Assembly (NCBI GenBank): GCA_030426265.1
Contig: JAUHYP010000018.1
Location: forward strand, 1 to 57,547
DNA: 57,547 nucleotides
Direction: 5' to 3'
Source of the DNA: Gammaproteobacteria bacterium
Lineage (GTDB): Bacteria > Pseudomonadota > Gammaproteobacteria > Xanthomonadales > SZUA-36
Of this stretch, positions 19,852 to 27,236 are shown one piece after another. The translations under genes and the position numbers were made by a program. Within the stretch, counting starts at the first letter, position 1, and every line of letters begins with the position of its first letter. Under the pieces are notes generated by a model. The model worked only from the letters and a program-made list of their open reading frames with translations, was not told where the DNA came from and did no database searches.

Positions 19852-20133
19852 CTATTTCGCCGCGCGGGCGCGGCGCGACTCCTTGGGGTCGGCCAGCAGG
19901 GGGCGGTAGATCTCGACGCGGTCCCCGTCCCGCAATTCCTGGTCCAGGGTCGCCTTGCGGCCGAAAATCCCCACCCGGTCAGGCGCGACCTCCATTTCCG
20001 GAAACTGGCCGCGGATGCCGCTGGCCTCGATGGCCTCCGCCAGCGTGGCGCCGGCCGGCAGGTCGACCACCAACAGCACCTGGCGGGCCGGCTCGCCGTA
20101 GGCCACTTCCACCCGGATCGTCCCGCCGTTCAC
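19852..20133 (-). CDS. rnfH: RnfH/RatB family ubiquitin-like protein
   Basis: This 93-aa small beta-grasp protein is of the RnfH (UPF0125, RatB) family: IRVEVAYGEPARQVLLVVDL, LAEAIEASGI, EVAPDRVGIFGRKATLD and DGDRVEIYRPLLADPKESRR, the last being the family's best-conserved motif. The basic tail (RRARAAK) is usual. The function is not settled. It is found next to ratA in most gammaproteobacteria, as here. I chose GTG at 20133, which gives the standard length; the open frame extends further upstream over the end of ratA. Confidence 0.9.
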   Translation of the reverse strand: MNGGTIRVEVAYGEPARQVLLVVDLPAGATLAEAIEASGIRGQFPEMEVAPDRVGIFGRKATLDQELRDGDRVEIYRPLLADPKESRRARAAK

Positions 20134-20167
20134 AGCATGGCCTCTAGCGCTGGAATGTCCGGCCAGT

Positions 20168-20605
20168 TCATCCGACACCCCCATAGACGGCATCGGCGCG
20201 ACGCCCGAAATCCCGCACCAGGCGGTCGGCGACGTGCCCGAAGCCCCGCGAGAAGGCCCCGGACAACAGCCCGCCACTTACCTCGAAGGCGAGATCCAGG
20301 GAAATCTTGCTGCCGTCCTCGCCCAGTTGCTGGAAGCGCCACTCGCCGCTCAGGGAGCGAAACGGCCCCTCCACCAGCGACAGGGCCAGGCGTTCGTCCC
20401 GCTCCAGGCGGTTGCGTGTCGTGAAGGACTGGCGCATGCCGGCCAGTTCCACCACCAGGGAGGCCACCTGGAGTTCGTGGGTCTGCTCGATCACCTCCGC
20501 ATCCACGCACCAGCTGAGGAACTCCGGATAGGCGGCCACGTCGTGCACCAGGCGGTACATGTCGCGGGCCGAATGGGGAACGAGGGCGAAGCGGGAAATA
20601 TCCAT
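20168..20605 (-). CDS. ratA: RatA-like START-domain protein (coenzyme Q-binding/ribosome association)
   Basis: This 145-aa polyketide-cyclase/START fold protein contains [33 protein letters not shown], and a C-terminal amphipathic helix [21 protein letters not shown]. coli RatA was described as inhibiting 50S-30S association; homologues (Coq10 family) bind ubiquinone, and which role dominates is unresolved. It is a minus-strand partner of rnfH with a 34-bp gap, divergent from smpB. The length matches the family. Confidence 0.92.
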   Translation of the reverse strand: MDISRFALVPHSARDMYRLVHDVAAYPEFLSWCVDAEVIEQTHELQVASLVVELAGMRQSFTTRNRLERDERLALSLVEGPFRSLSGEWRFQQLGEDGSKISLDLAFEVSGGLLSGAFSRGFGHVADRLVRDFGRRADAVYGGVG

Positions 20606-20723
20606 GGCGTGCTTGCGAATTCAGGGATCGGCAGGGTGATGATGGGAGATCGGTGCGACGGGCGTCTGGCGCAAGGCGCCGCACTATAGCACGCGAACTT
20701 GCGAAGCCCGGTGGACGATGGCC

Positions 20724-20729
20724 TACAAT
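20724..20729 (+). promoter_or_regulatory. -10-like element upstream of smpB
   Basis: TACAAT followed by ACGCG lies 44 bp before the smpB ATG. A possible -35 (TTGCGA) is 19 nt upstream, which is a long spacing. Similar TA(C/G/A)AAT elements precede several genes in the window. Confidence 0.35.
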
Positions 20730-20772
20730 ACGCGGTTCGCCCGATCCGGCCCCAGGACCACGAATTCGCGAC

Positions 20773-21234
20773 ATGAGCAATACCGGCCAGAAGACCATCG
20801 CCCTCAACAAGCGCGCCCGCTTCGATTACCAGATCGAGGACCGGCTCGAGGCCGGCATTGCGCTCGAAGGCTGGGAGGTCAAATCCCTGCGCGACGGTCG
20901 GGTCCAGTTCGCCGACAGCTACGTGTTCCTGCGCGACGGCGAGGCCTTCCTGATCGGCACCCGCATCGACCCGCTGCCCACCGTCAGCACCCATGTGGAC
21001 CCGGACCCCATGCGCTCGCGCAAGCTGCTGCTGCACCGCCGTGAACTCGACCGGCTCACCGGCCTGGTGGAACAGCGCGGCAAGACCGTCGTACCCACCG
21101 CGCTGTACTGGAAGGCCGGCAAGGCCAAGGTCGAAATCGGCGTGGCCACCGGCAAGAAGCAGCACGACAAACGCAAGGCCATCAAGGACCGGGACTGGGA
21201 GCGGCAGAAGGGCCGGATCATGAAGGGGCGTTGA
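20773..21234 (+). CDS. smpB: SsrA-binding protein SmpB
   Basis: This 153-aa protein is the partner of tmRNA in trans-translation. The OB-fold core is clear: [40 protein letters not shown], then [15 protein letters not shown] and the basic C-terminal tail [20 protein letters not shown], which forms a helix in the mRNA channel during rescue. I took the ATG at 20773 because it matches the family N-terminus; the frame is open further upstream. The tmRNA gene lies 2.2 kb downstream on the same strand, a common linkage. A bidirectional terminator follows. Confidence 0.97.
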   Translation: MSNTGQKTIALNKRARFDYQIEDRLEAGIALEGWEVKSLRDGRVQFADSYVFLRDGEAFLIGTRIDPLPTVSTHVDPDPMRSRKLLLHRRELDRLTGLVEQRGKTVVPTALYWKAGKAKVEIGVATGKKQHDKRKAIKDRDWERQKGRIMKGR

Positions 21235-21260
21235 AGCCGGCGGCGCTGTACCCGACCAGG

Positions 21261-21285
21261 AAAAAGGCCGCGTTTGCGGCCTTTT
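21261..21285. terminator. Bidirectional intrinsic terminator between smpB and the DUF885 gene
   Basis: A5 then GGCCGCgtttGCGGCC then T5. It is a textbook hairpin that functions in both directions between convergent genes. Confidence 0.95.
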
Positions 21286-21315
21286 TCGATGACGGGGCAG
21301 CGTGAGCGACGCTGA

Positions 21316-23229
21316 TCAACCGCCCTGCTCCGCCACCCAGCGCTGTACGCGCCGTTCCAGCATCGGCATGGGCAGCGCGCCGCCACCGAGTACGGTGTCG
21401 TGGAATCCGCGGATGTCGAAGTTCTCGCCCAGCGCCGCTTCGGCCCCACGGCGCAATTCCTCGATCTTCAGCATGCCGATCTTGTAGGACACCGCCTGTC
21501 CCGGAATGGTCAGGTAGCGCCGAACCTCGGAGCGTACGGCGCCTTCGGGGATGGCGGAGTTGTCGAAGAAGAACTGCACCGCCTGTTCCTGGCTCCAGCC
21601 CTTGGCATGCAGGCCCGTGTCCACGACGAGGCGGATGGCCCGCCACATCTCGGCCGTCAGGCGACCGAAATCCATGTAGGGATCCTTGAACTGGCCCATC
21701 TCCTTGGACAGCTTTTCCGTGTACAGGGCCCAGCCTTCGGAATAGACGGAAAAGCGCGCCTGGGTCCGGAATTTCGGAATCCCTTCGAGTTCCTGCGCGA
21801 TGGAAATCTGCATGTGATGGCCCGGGCTGGCCTCGTGATAGGCCACGGTCTCCATGTCGGTCTTCGAGTAGGCGCTCATGTCGGACATGTGCACGTAGTA
21901 CACCCCCTTGCGGGCGCCGTCGGGGGTGCCGGGCATGTAATGCTGGGCGCCGCCGTCGACCTCGCGGAAGGCCTCCACGCGCTTGACCTCCAGGCCGGCC
22001 TTGGGCAGGCGGCCGAACCACTCCGGCAGCTTGGTTTCGATTTCCGCCAGGTAAGTGCGGGTGTCGGCCAGGTAACCTTCGCGTCCCTCATCGGTATTCG
22101 GATAGTAGAAGCGCGGGTCGGTGCGGATGAACTCGAAGAAGGCGACCAGGTCCCCTTCGAAACCCACCTGCTCACGGATGGCTTCCATCTCGCCCCGGAT
22201 ACGCGCCACTTCGCTCAGGCCCAGTTCGTGGACTTCGTCAGCCGTCATGGACAAGGTCGTGTAGTTGGCCAGTCGGTTGTTGTAGAAGGCCGTGCCGTCC
22301 GGCAGTGCGGAGACACCGGTGACCGGCACGTCGGCAGCGGGAATCTCCGCCTCCAGCCAAGCGATGTAGGCCGTGTACGCCGGACCGAAGGATTCGGCCA
22401 TGGCTTCCTCGGCTTCCAGCTGCAGGGCATCGCGAGTGGCCTCGTCGATGGCGCCCGATTCCAGCAGGCCACCCAGCTTGCGCTTGAAGTCCGCGAAGAC
22501 CGGGGAGTCTTCCTCCCCGCTGAAGGGGCCGCCCGTAACGACGTTGGTGGCTCGCTTGAGGGCCACTTCGAACGCGAAACGGGGCGGCTTGACGCCCATC
22601 GCGGCCGCCGCCTTGCCCGCTTCCAGCACCTCGTTCATGGCCCTGCCACCCTCGCGGAGACGCGCGATGTAGGCGCGCAGGTCCGCTTCGGTGTCCACCT
22701 TGTGGAAGTTGATCAGGAACGTGGGCAGCTGGTCCTCCGGACCGCCCAGTTCGCCGAAGAGGTAGTCGTGCCCGTACCAGGCCAGGTTCTCTTCCGCGCG
22801 CTCCGCCTGGAACACCCACAGGTCCCAGGACTCTTGTCCCGCCGGGGTCAGGGCGTCGTAGTCGAACTGCCCCTCAAGGTCGGCGACCGTCGCGTTCATC
22901 CACTCGACGTCCTCGCGGGTCGCGGCTTCGCCGAAATGATCGACTTCGTCGTAGCGCTCCTTGCGGCCCAGGAAGGTCAGCTGCAGCGGACTGCGCTGGA
23001 GCTGTTCCTCGTAACGTGCGTCAAACCAGGCATTGAGGCGTTCGGTCTCGGCGACGGGGTCGGTCGCGGTGGATTCGTCGGCGGTCGACATGGCGACTTC
23101 CGCCGCGTCCCCACCCGCCTGGGGCGCGGAGGCGGCGGGTTCGGCCGCTTCCCGTGAGCCGTCACAGGCCGTCAACAGGGCCAGGGCGACCAGCGCCGCA
23201 AGGGTTCGTGAATGGGAATTCGATGGCAT
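21316..23229 (-). CDS. DUF885 family lipoprotein, probable zinc metallopeptidase-like
   Basis: This 637-aa lipoprotein has a signal peptide ending at lipobox LLTAC, followed by a long Ala/Glu/Pro-rich linker (about 20-65). The body is DUF885: NAWFDARYEEQLQRSPLQLT, LTFLGRKERYDEVDHFGEAA, ending in QAVSYKIGMLKIEELRRGAE and DTVLGGGALPMPMLERRVQR. A HExxPGH-type element (YHEASPGHHMQ) followed by E-rich helices resembles the metal site of carboxypeptidase-like relatives. Substrate unknown. I chose ATG at 23229 rather than the longer frame because it gives a clean lipoprotein signal and has GAGG about 10 nt upstream. It is convergent with smpB and divergent from ssrA. Confidence 0.88.
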   Translation of the reverse strand: MPSNSHSRTLAALVALALLTACDGSREAAEPAASAPQAGGDAAEVAMSTADESTATDPVAETERLNAWFDARYEEQLQRSPLQLTFLGRKERYDEVDHFGEAATREDVEWMNATVADLEGQFDYDALTPAGQESWDLWVFQAERAEENLAWYGHDYLFGELGGPEDQLPTFLINFHKVDTEADLRAYIARLREGGRAMNEVLEAGKAAAAMGVKPPRFAFEVALKRATNVVTGGPFSGEEDSPVFADFKRKLGGLLESGAIDEATRDALQLEAEEAMAESFGPAYTAYIAWLEAEIPAADVPVTGVSALPDGTAFYNNRLANYTTLSMTADEVHELGLSEVARIRGEMEAIREQVGFEGDLVAFFEFIRTDPRFYYPNTDEGREGYLADTRTYLAEIETKLPEWFGRLPKAGLEVKRVEAFREVDGGAQHYMPGTPDGARKGVYYVHMSDMSAYSKTDMETVAYHEASPGHHMQISIAQELEGIPKFRTQARFSVYSEGWALYTEKLSKEMGQFKDPYMDFGRLTAEMWRAIRLVVDTGLHAKGWSQEQAVQFFFDNSAIPEGAVRSEVRRYLTIPGQAVSYKIGMLKIEELRRGAEAALGENFDIRGFHDTVLGGGALPMPMLERRVQRWVAEQGG

Positions 23230-23306
23230 GGAGGAAAACCTCTTCTCGTTGTGCAACAGGCGCGCATCCTGTCATGAACCGCGGCCCTTGCAAAGCGGGG
23301 CGCGGC

Positions 23307-23335
23307 TTTAAAGCGCGGGAACTTCCGCGTAGAAT
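23307..23335 (+). promoter_or_regulatory. Candidate promoter of ssrA
   Basis: TTTAAA (23307-23312) and TAGAAT (23330-23335) are separated by 17 nt. Transcription would begin about 60 nt before the mature tmRNA 5' end, consistent with 5' processing by RNase P. A second weaker option is TTGAAC near 23363. Confidence 0.4.
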
Positions 23336-23402
23336 GCGCGGTCCTACTGCCGGTACACAGTGTTTGAACCGGAAGTAGCCGTTCCAACGATAGGTTTTAC
23401 CC

Positions 23403-24045
23403 GGGGGCGACCTGGCTTCGACGTGGGTCGTGAAACCCGAGGTGCATGCCGAGCTGCAAACATCTCGTAAAACTGATTGCAAACCATTAGTTGCCAACGA
23501 CGACAACTACGCACTCGCAGCTTAATAACCTGCCGTAGTGCCCTCCGCCCGGCGCCTGCCCGTGGGTACCGGAATCCGGGGGTCGACCCTCGCGGGATCG
23601 CGATGAAGTGCGCCTGGCGCGGATTCGTTAAAACCTTTCCAGGCTCGCTGGTGGTCTTCCCTGCCGACCGGGTAGCTGCCAGTTAAATCAATAGGCCGGA
23701 TAAGCATGTAGAGCCGAAGGCGGATCACTTGCGGACGCGGGTTCGATCAACAAGGGTCGCCTTCACCCGAGAGGGTGAAGTGAATAACGGGGCTCACATC
23801 GGTGGACCCTAAAGCCGCCTCGGCGGCCATGGCAACACCGAGGGGTAGGAAGGCGGCCAACGCCAGGCCTGCCCTGTAGAGACTCATGGACCGGCTGAAA
23901 GCCGCCTTCGGGCGACTGGAGCCGGCCCCAGGATTCGGGGTTCGATATGCCCCGGATAACACGCCCCGCATCCTGGCGACAGGATGAAGGTATAGTCCGG
24001 CCCCTTTCGAAAGATTGGGAAAAAGCCGTCCCGCCGCCTCCACCA
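23403..24045 (+). ncRNA. ssrA: tmRNA (ssrA) interrupted in its T-loop by a group I intron
   Basis: Exon 1 is 23403-23747 and exon 2 is 24029-24045; the mature RNA would be 362 nt, the normal gammaproteobacterial size. The 5' end GGGGGCGACCTGGCTTCGAC is the conserved tmRNA start. The acceptor stem pairs GGGGGCG (23403-23409) with CGCCTCC (24035-24041), followed by A-CCA, with CCA encoded. The tag reading frame begins GCC at 23493 and encodes ANDDNYALAA followed by TAA TAA. The T-arm left half GCGGGTTCGAT stops at 23747, and its other half T-CCCGC resumes at 24029. Joined, they give stem GCGGG/CCCGC with loop TTCGATT, as in E. coli (TTCAACT). Without removal of the insert neither T-arm nor acceptor stem forms properly, so function should require splicing. 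smpB is nearby upstream. Confidence 0.93.
23748..24028 (+). ncRNA. Group I intron (281 nt, no ORF) inside the ssrA T-loop
   Basis: The 5' exon ends ...CGAT; CGAU followed by intron C pairs with GGUCG at 23755-23759, giving a P1 with a U-G pair at the splice site. The intron ends in G (24028). A perfect hairpin CTTCACCC-GAGA-GGGTGAAG (23761-23780) fits P2. AGACT at 23880-23884 matches the R element and AAGGTATAGTCC at 23987-23998 matches the S element; GACU and AGUC form P7 with a bulge. CATCCTG-GCGA-CAGGATG (23969-23986) directly before S fits P8 with a GNRA loop. Extra stems lie between R and P8 (CGCC-TTCG-GGCG; GGGG...CCCC). No homing endonuclease gene fits in 281 nt. The subgroup was not assigned. 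Boundaries follow from restoring the T-arm and from P1. Confidence 0.88.
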
Positions 24046-24053
24046 TTTCCTAC

Positions 24054-24084
24054 GCCCCGGCATCATGCCGGGGCTTATTCTTTT
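24054..24084 (+). terminator. Intrinsic terminator of ssrA
   Basis: A perfect 10-bp stem (GCCCCGGCAT / ATGCCGGGGC) is followed by TTATTCTTTT. It starts 8 nt after the encoded CCA end of tmRNA. Confidence 0.92.
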
Positions 24085-24156
24085 CCTTTGCCGGAAACCA
24101 TTCGTACCTGACGCTTTGCGCTATACATTGAAAAGGCCCAAAGCGCAGGAAGCACG

Positions 24157-24909
24157 ATGCTGTCGATTCTCGAGTCCTTTCCAACGAACGTCCTCGCCAT
24201 AGAAGCCACGGGTGAGGTGACGGCGGACGACTACCGCCAGGTCCTCGTACCGGCCGTCGAGGAACGGCTGGCGGCGCATCGGCGCCTGCGCCTGCTCTAT
24301 GTGCTCGGGAAGGAGTTCGGGGGGTTCACCGGTGGTGCGGCCTGGGAGGACGCCCGCCTGGGCCTGAAGCATTTCACGTCCTTTGAACGGATCGCGGTCG
24401 TCAGTGACACCGACTGGGTCCGACGCATGGTTCGCGGCTTCGGCTTCGCCCTGCCCGGCGAGGTCCGGGTCTATGACCCGGAAGACCTGGAACAGGCCAG
24501 GAACTGGATCGTCGAGCCCAACGACCCGGGCGAACTGGCGTTTCACCTGGACGAATCGAAAGGCCTGCTGGTGCTCGAACCCCGCGACGAACTGGAGGCC
24601 GGTGATTTCGAACGCCTCGCCGCCGCCGTGGATCCGTGGCTGGCGGCCGGGAACACCCTGTCCGGCATCGCCGTCATCGCCGAGGAGTTTCCCGGCTGGG
24701 ACGACTTCGCCGCGTTCAGCGCCCACCTGGGCTTCGTGCGGGAACACCACCGCAAGGTACGCCGGGTGGCCCTGGTCAGCGACAGCCGATTCCTGGCGGC
24801 CCTGCCCCGCCTGGCCGGCTTGTTCGTTCACGCCGAACTGCGCCAGTTCCCGATGCAGGAGCGGGAGCCGGCGCTGGCCTGGGCTTCCGGACCACCCGCC
24901 GCGCCCTGA
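24157..24909 (+). CDS. Tandem SpoIIAA-like (STAS/SEC14) domain protein
   Basis: This 250-aa cytosolic protein is made of two similar units, about 1-120 and 125-245. Unit 1 opens MLSILESFPTNVLAIEATGE with V-T-A-D-D-Y following and has RIAVVSDTDWVRRMVRGFGF. Unit 2 has GLLVLEPRDELEAGDFERLA and RVALVSDSRFLAALPRLAGL. The A-V-V-S-D strand followed by a helix is typical of SpoIIAA-like/DUF3478 proteins, usually single-domain and of unknown role. Both halves keep the same spacing, so this is an internal duplication. It stands alone: ssrA ends upstream and a separate channel gene follows after 128 bp. The ATG follows AGGAAGCACG, a reasonable ribosome site. Confidence 0.8.
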   Translation: MLSILESFPTNVLAIEATGEVTADDYRQVLVPAVEERLAAHRRLRLLYVLGKEFGGFTGGAAWEDARLGLKHFTSFERIAVVSDTDWVRRMVRGFGFALPGEVRVYDPEDLEQARNWIVEPNDPGELAFHLDESKGLLVLEPRDELEAGDFERLAAAVDPWLAAGNTLSGIAVIAEEFPGWDDFAAFSAHLGFVREHHRKVRRVALVSDSRFLAALPRLAGLFVHAELRQFPMQEREPALAWASGPPAAP

Positions 24910-25037
24910 GCTCCCTGTTGACCGGCAGGCTCCCGGCACGGCCCCCGTGCGTCACAGAACGGTCACAATGCGCCCCGATACTTTGATTTCATGCATGTTT
25001 CCGACACCATCGGCCGGCGCTGAGCGGGACGGCCAAC

Positions 25038-26531
25038 TTGCCAAGAACCCCCTTGCTGCGCGCGATTCCCTTCTGCCTGTTCCTGCTGTGGGGGCTGTTG
25101 TGGTGGCGTAACGGCCCCCTTCTCGACGCCCTGGGCATTGCGGCGGACAGCGACGCCGCCTACTGGTGGCGGCTCGGGCTGGAAACCCTGTTGTGGATCG
25201 CCGGCGCTTCCCTGTTCAACCAGTTTCTTCGCTTTGTGGTTTACGACCGCGTGGTGGCGCGCGCCCTGGGCGGCCCCGTGCCGGAGGTGCTCAAGGCGCT
25301 GACGGCGGTGCTGGTCTACCTGCTGGTCGCCACGGCCATTGTCGGCATCGTCTACGACCAGAGCGTCACGGCCTTTCTCGCGGCGCTGGGCGCTTCCGGC
25401 GTGGTGCTCGGTTTCGCCCTGCGCAGTCTCATCGCCGACGTGTTCACCGGCTTGGCCATCAACCTCGACCGCTCCTTTCTCATCGGCGACTGGGTGAAGG
25501 TCAACGAGGGCGTCTCGGGCATCGTCATCGGCCAGATCACCGAGATCGGCTGGCGTTGCACCACCCTCCAGACCGAAGAGAAAACCAACGTCATCATCCC
25601 GAATGGGCTGCTCGGGCTGGAACGCCTGGTGAACATCACCAATCCACCCGGCCCGACGCGATTCGAGCGCACGGTCACGGTGGATTTTTCCGTACCCCCG
25701 CCCCGGGTGAAACGCGTGTTGCTCGCCGCGCTCAGGGAACTGGAGGACGTCCCCGGATTCGTGATGGAGCCGGAGCCCGTGGTCCTGGTCGGAGGCACCA
25801 GCACGCGCGGCGTGGAGTACCGCTTGCGGTACTGGATCCTGCCCTGGGGGCCGATTTCTCCGACCACCGCGGAGGACCGGGTCTACAGCGCCGTCCTCAA
25901 GCACCTGTTCACTTCCGGCATCGGACTCGCCTATCCCAAGCGCGACGTCTACACCGCCGAGATGCCGCCACGCCAGTTCGATGGGCATCATCACCAGGAC
26001 CTGGTGGAATTGCTGCGCAAGGTCGACCTGTTCCGGCCGCTGTCGGAGGAAGACCGCAACGACATCGCGGGAGACCTGGAGCGTATTCACCTCGCCACCG
26101 GCGACACCCTGGTGCGACAGGGTACCAGGGGCAAGTCCCTGTTCATCCTGATCGAAGGCCTGCTGGACGTCTTCGTTGAAGCCGAACACGGGGAAGAACG
26201 CGTGGGACGCATCCATCCCGGCGAGTGTTTCGGCGAAATGTCCCTGCTCACCGGAGAGCGGCGCTCGGCCACGATTCGGCCCGCGGTCGAATCGGTGGTC
26301 TACGAGGTCCACAAGAAGGCCATCCGAGGCCTGATGGAACGGCGCCCTGCCCTGGCCGAGATCCTCGCGAACCTGTTGGCGGAACGTCAGCTTGGCACCG
26401 AGCTCGCCCTGCACCACGAAGCCGGGGATGAAGGCCGCGATCCGGTGGACGGCTTCGCCCGACAACTGGTCGCGCGAATGCGCGAATTCCTCGACCTGCG
26501 CCTGCATGTGCCGAAAGACGACGAGGACTGA
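25038..26531 (+). CDS. MscS-family channel with C-terminal cyclic-nucleotide-binding domain
   Basis: This 497-aa membrane protein has hydrophobic helices at about 8-22, 48-68 and 86-106. The pore helix is 112-142 (FLAALGASGVVLGFALRSLI), followed by the MscS beta domain (GDWVKVNEGVSGIVIGQITE, VIIPNGLL). A cyclic-nucleotide-binding domain occupies about 345-460, with the phosphate-binding-cassette-like GECFGEMSLLTGERRSAT. This architecture matches bacterial bCNG channels, which are gated by cyclic nucleotides and poorly mechanosensitive. The start is TTG at 25038; the ATG just upstream (24994) runs into a stop. The Shine-Dalgarno is weak. The cNMP ligand is not determined by sequence. Confidence 0.9.
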   Translation: MPRTPLLRAIPFCLFLLWGLLWWRNGPLLDALGIAADSDAAYWWRLGLETLLWIAGASLFNQFLRFVVYDRVVARALGGPVPEVLKALTAVLVYLLVATAIVGIVYDQSVTAFLAALGASGVVLGFALRSLIADVFTGLAINLDRSFLIGDWVKVNEGVSGIVIGQITEIGWRCTTLQTEEKTNVIIPNGLLGLERLVNITNPPGPTRFERTVTVDFSVPPPRVKRVLLAALRELEDVPGFVMEPEPVVLVGGTSTRGVEYRLRYWILPWGPISPTTAEDRVYSAVLKHLFTSGIGLAYPKRDVYTAEMPPRQFDGHHHQDLVELLRKVDLFRPLSEEDRNDIAGDLERIHLATGDTLVRQGTRGKSLFILIEGLLDVFVEAEHGEERVGRIHPGECFGEMSLLTGERRSATIRPAVESVVYEVHKKAIRGLMERRPALAEILANLLAERQLGTELALHHEAGDEGRDPVDGFARQLVARMREFLDLRLHVPKDDED

Positions 26532-26542
26532 TCTGAATCGAC

Positions 26543-27139
26543 CTACTGCAGGAACGCCTGCTCCACGTAGAACAGCTCACAGGAACCCCCACCCGTATCG
26601 TCCCGGCTGAGGGACGTTTTCCAGGTGAATCCCTGCTCGTTGCGCGCATCCACGAGATAGCCCTGCAGCCGCAGAAGCTGTCCGTCACGAAGCCCGTCCA
26701 GCGCACCGGCAACCTCGTCGTTGGCCGGGATGATGTGCATGTTGCCGCTGTGGCCCATGATGACCCGCTCGGGTATCGGGGGCGGGTCACCCCAGCGCAG
26801 GTGATACCAGCGGCCGGACTGGCTGATCTCGAGCTGATCCAGGACTGCCTGGTCCGACATCGGGCCCCAGCCGAGGGCCAGGTCCAGGGACGACAGGCCG
26901 GCCCCGGAGTCCGTGTAATAGCGCTTGTGTGACAGCACACGGGCATGGATGTCGAAATGGGCGCGCCGGGTCAGGATGAAGTCGCCATTGCGGAACTCGT
27001 CATTTCCCGCACGCGTCTGCTCCGGTGCGGCCGGCGCGAGCACGCCGGGCCCATGCTCGACGGGACGGCCTTCCCAGCGCATCCAGAGCAGGCCTGCCAG
27101 GACCACGCAGGCCAGGAGAAACCACCGTTCCACGCTCAT
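26543..27139 (-). CDS. Conserved membrane-anchored protein of unknown function
   Basis: This 198-aa protein has one N-terminal membrane segment (WFLLACVVLAGLLWMRW, about 5-22), followed by a soluble domain presumably outside the cytoplasm. Recognisable blocks are FILTRRAHFDIHARVLSHKR, LDLALGWGPMSDQAVLDQLE, ISQSGRWYHLRWG, PPPIPERVIMGHSGNMHIIP and SLSRDDTGGGSCELFYVEQA. I have seen this pattern in gammaproteobacterial hypothetical proteins but know no function. The single Cys near the end and the HSGNMH motif are notable. It is divergent from yheS across 97 bp and convergent with the bCNG channel. I took ATG at 27139; the open frame extends further but into the yheS upstream region. Confidence 0.8.
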   Translation of the reverse strand: MSVERWFLLACVVLAGLLWMRWEGRPVEHGPGVLAPAAPEQTRAGNDEFRNGDFILTRRAHFDIHARVLSHKRYYTDSGAGLSSLDLALGWGPMSDQAVLDQLEISQSGRWYHLRWGDPPPIPERVIMGHSGNMHIIPANDEVAGALDGLRDGQLLRLQGYLVDARNEQGFTWKTSLSRDDTGGGSCELFYVEQAFLQ

Positions 27140-27236
27140 GGCGCCCCGCGTCGCCCCCTTCTTCGTCCCAGCCCGGACCGTCAGGATACAATACGCCGCC
27201 CAGTCCGATCCCTTTCGCCAGCGAGTCCTGCCACCC

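Noticed and set aside
21400-23157. A 585-codon plus-strand frame opposite the DUF885 gene
   Set aside because: The DUF885 protein has a lipoprotein signal and family motifs; the antisense translation has neither.
23477-23686. A 69-codon ORF within the ssrA region
   Set aside because: It overlaps the tmRNA structural RNA; the only supported translation here is the 10-residue tag in its own frame.
23403-24045. Integrative element or att site at the ssrA 3' end
   Set aside because: ssrA is a common integration target, but no integrase gene or repeated 3' end is present; the insert inside the T-loop is explained as a group I intron.
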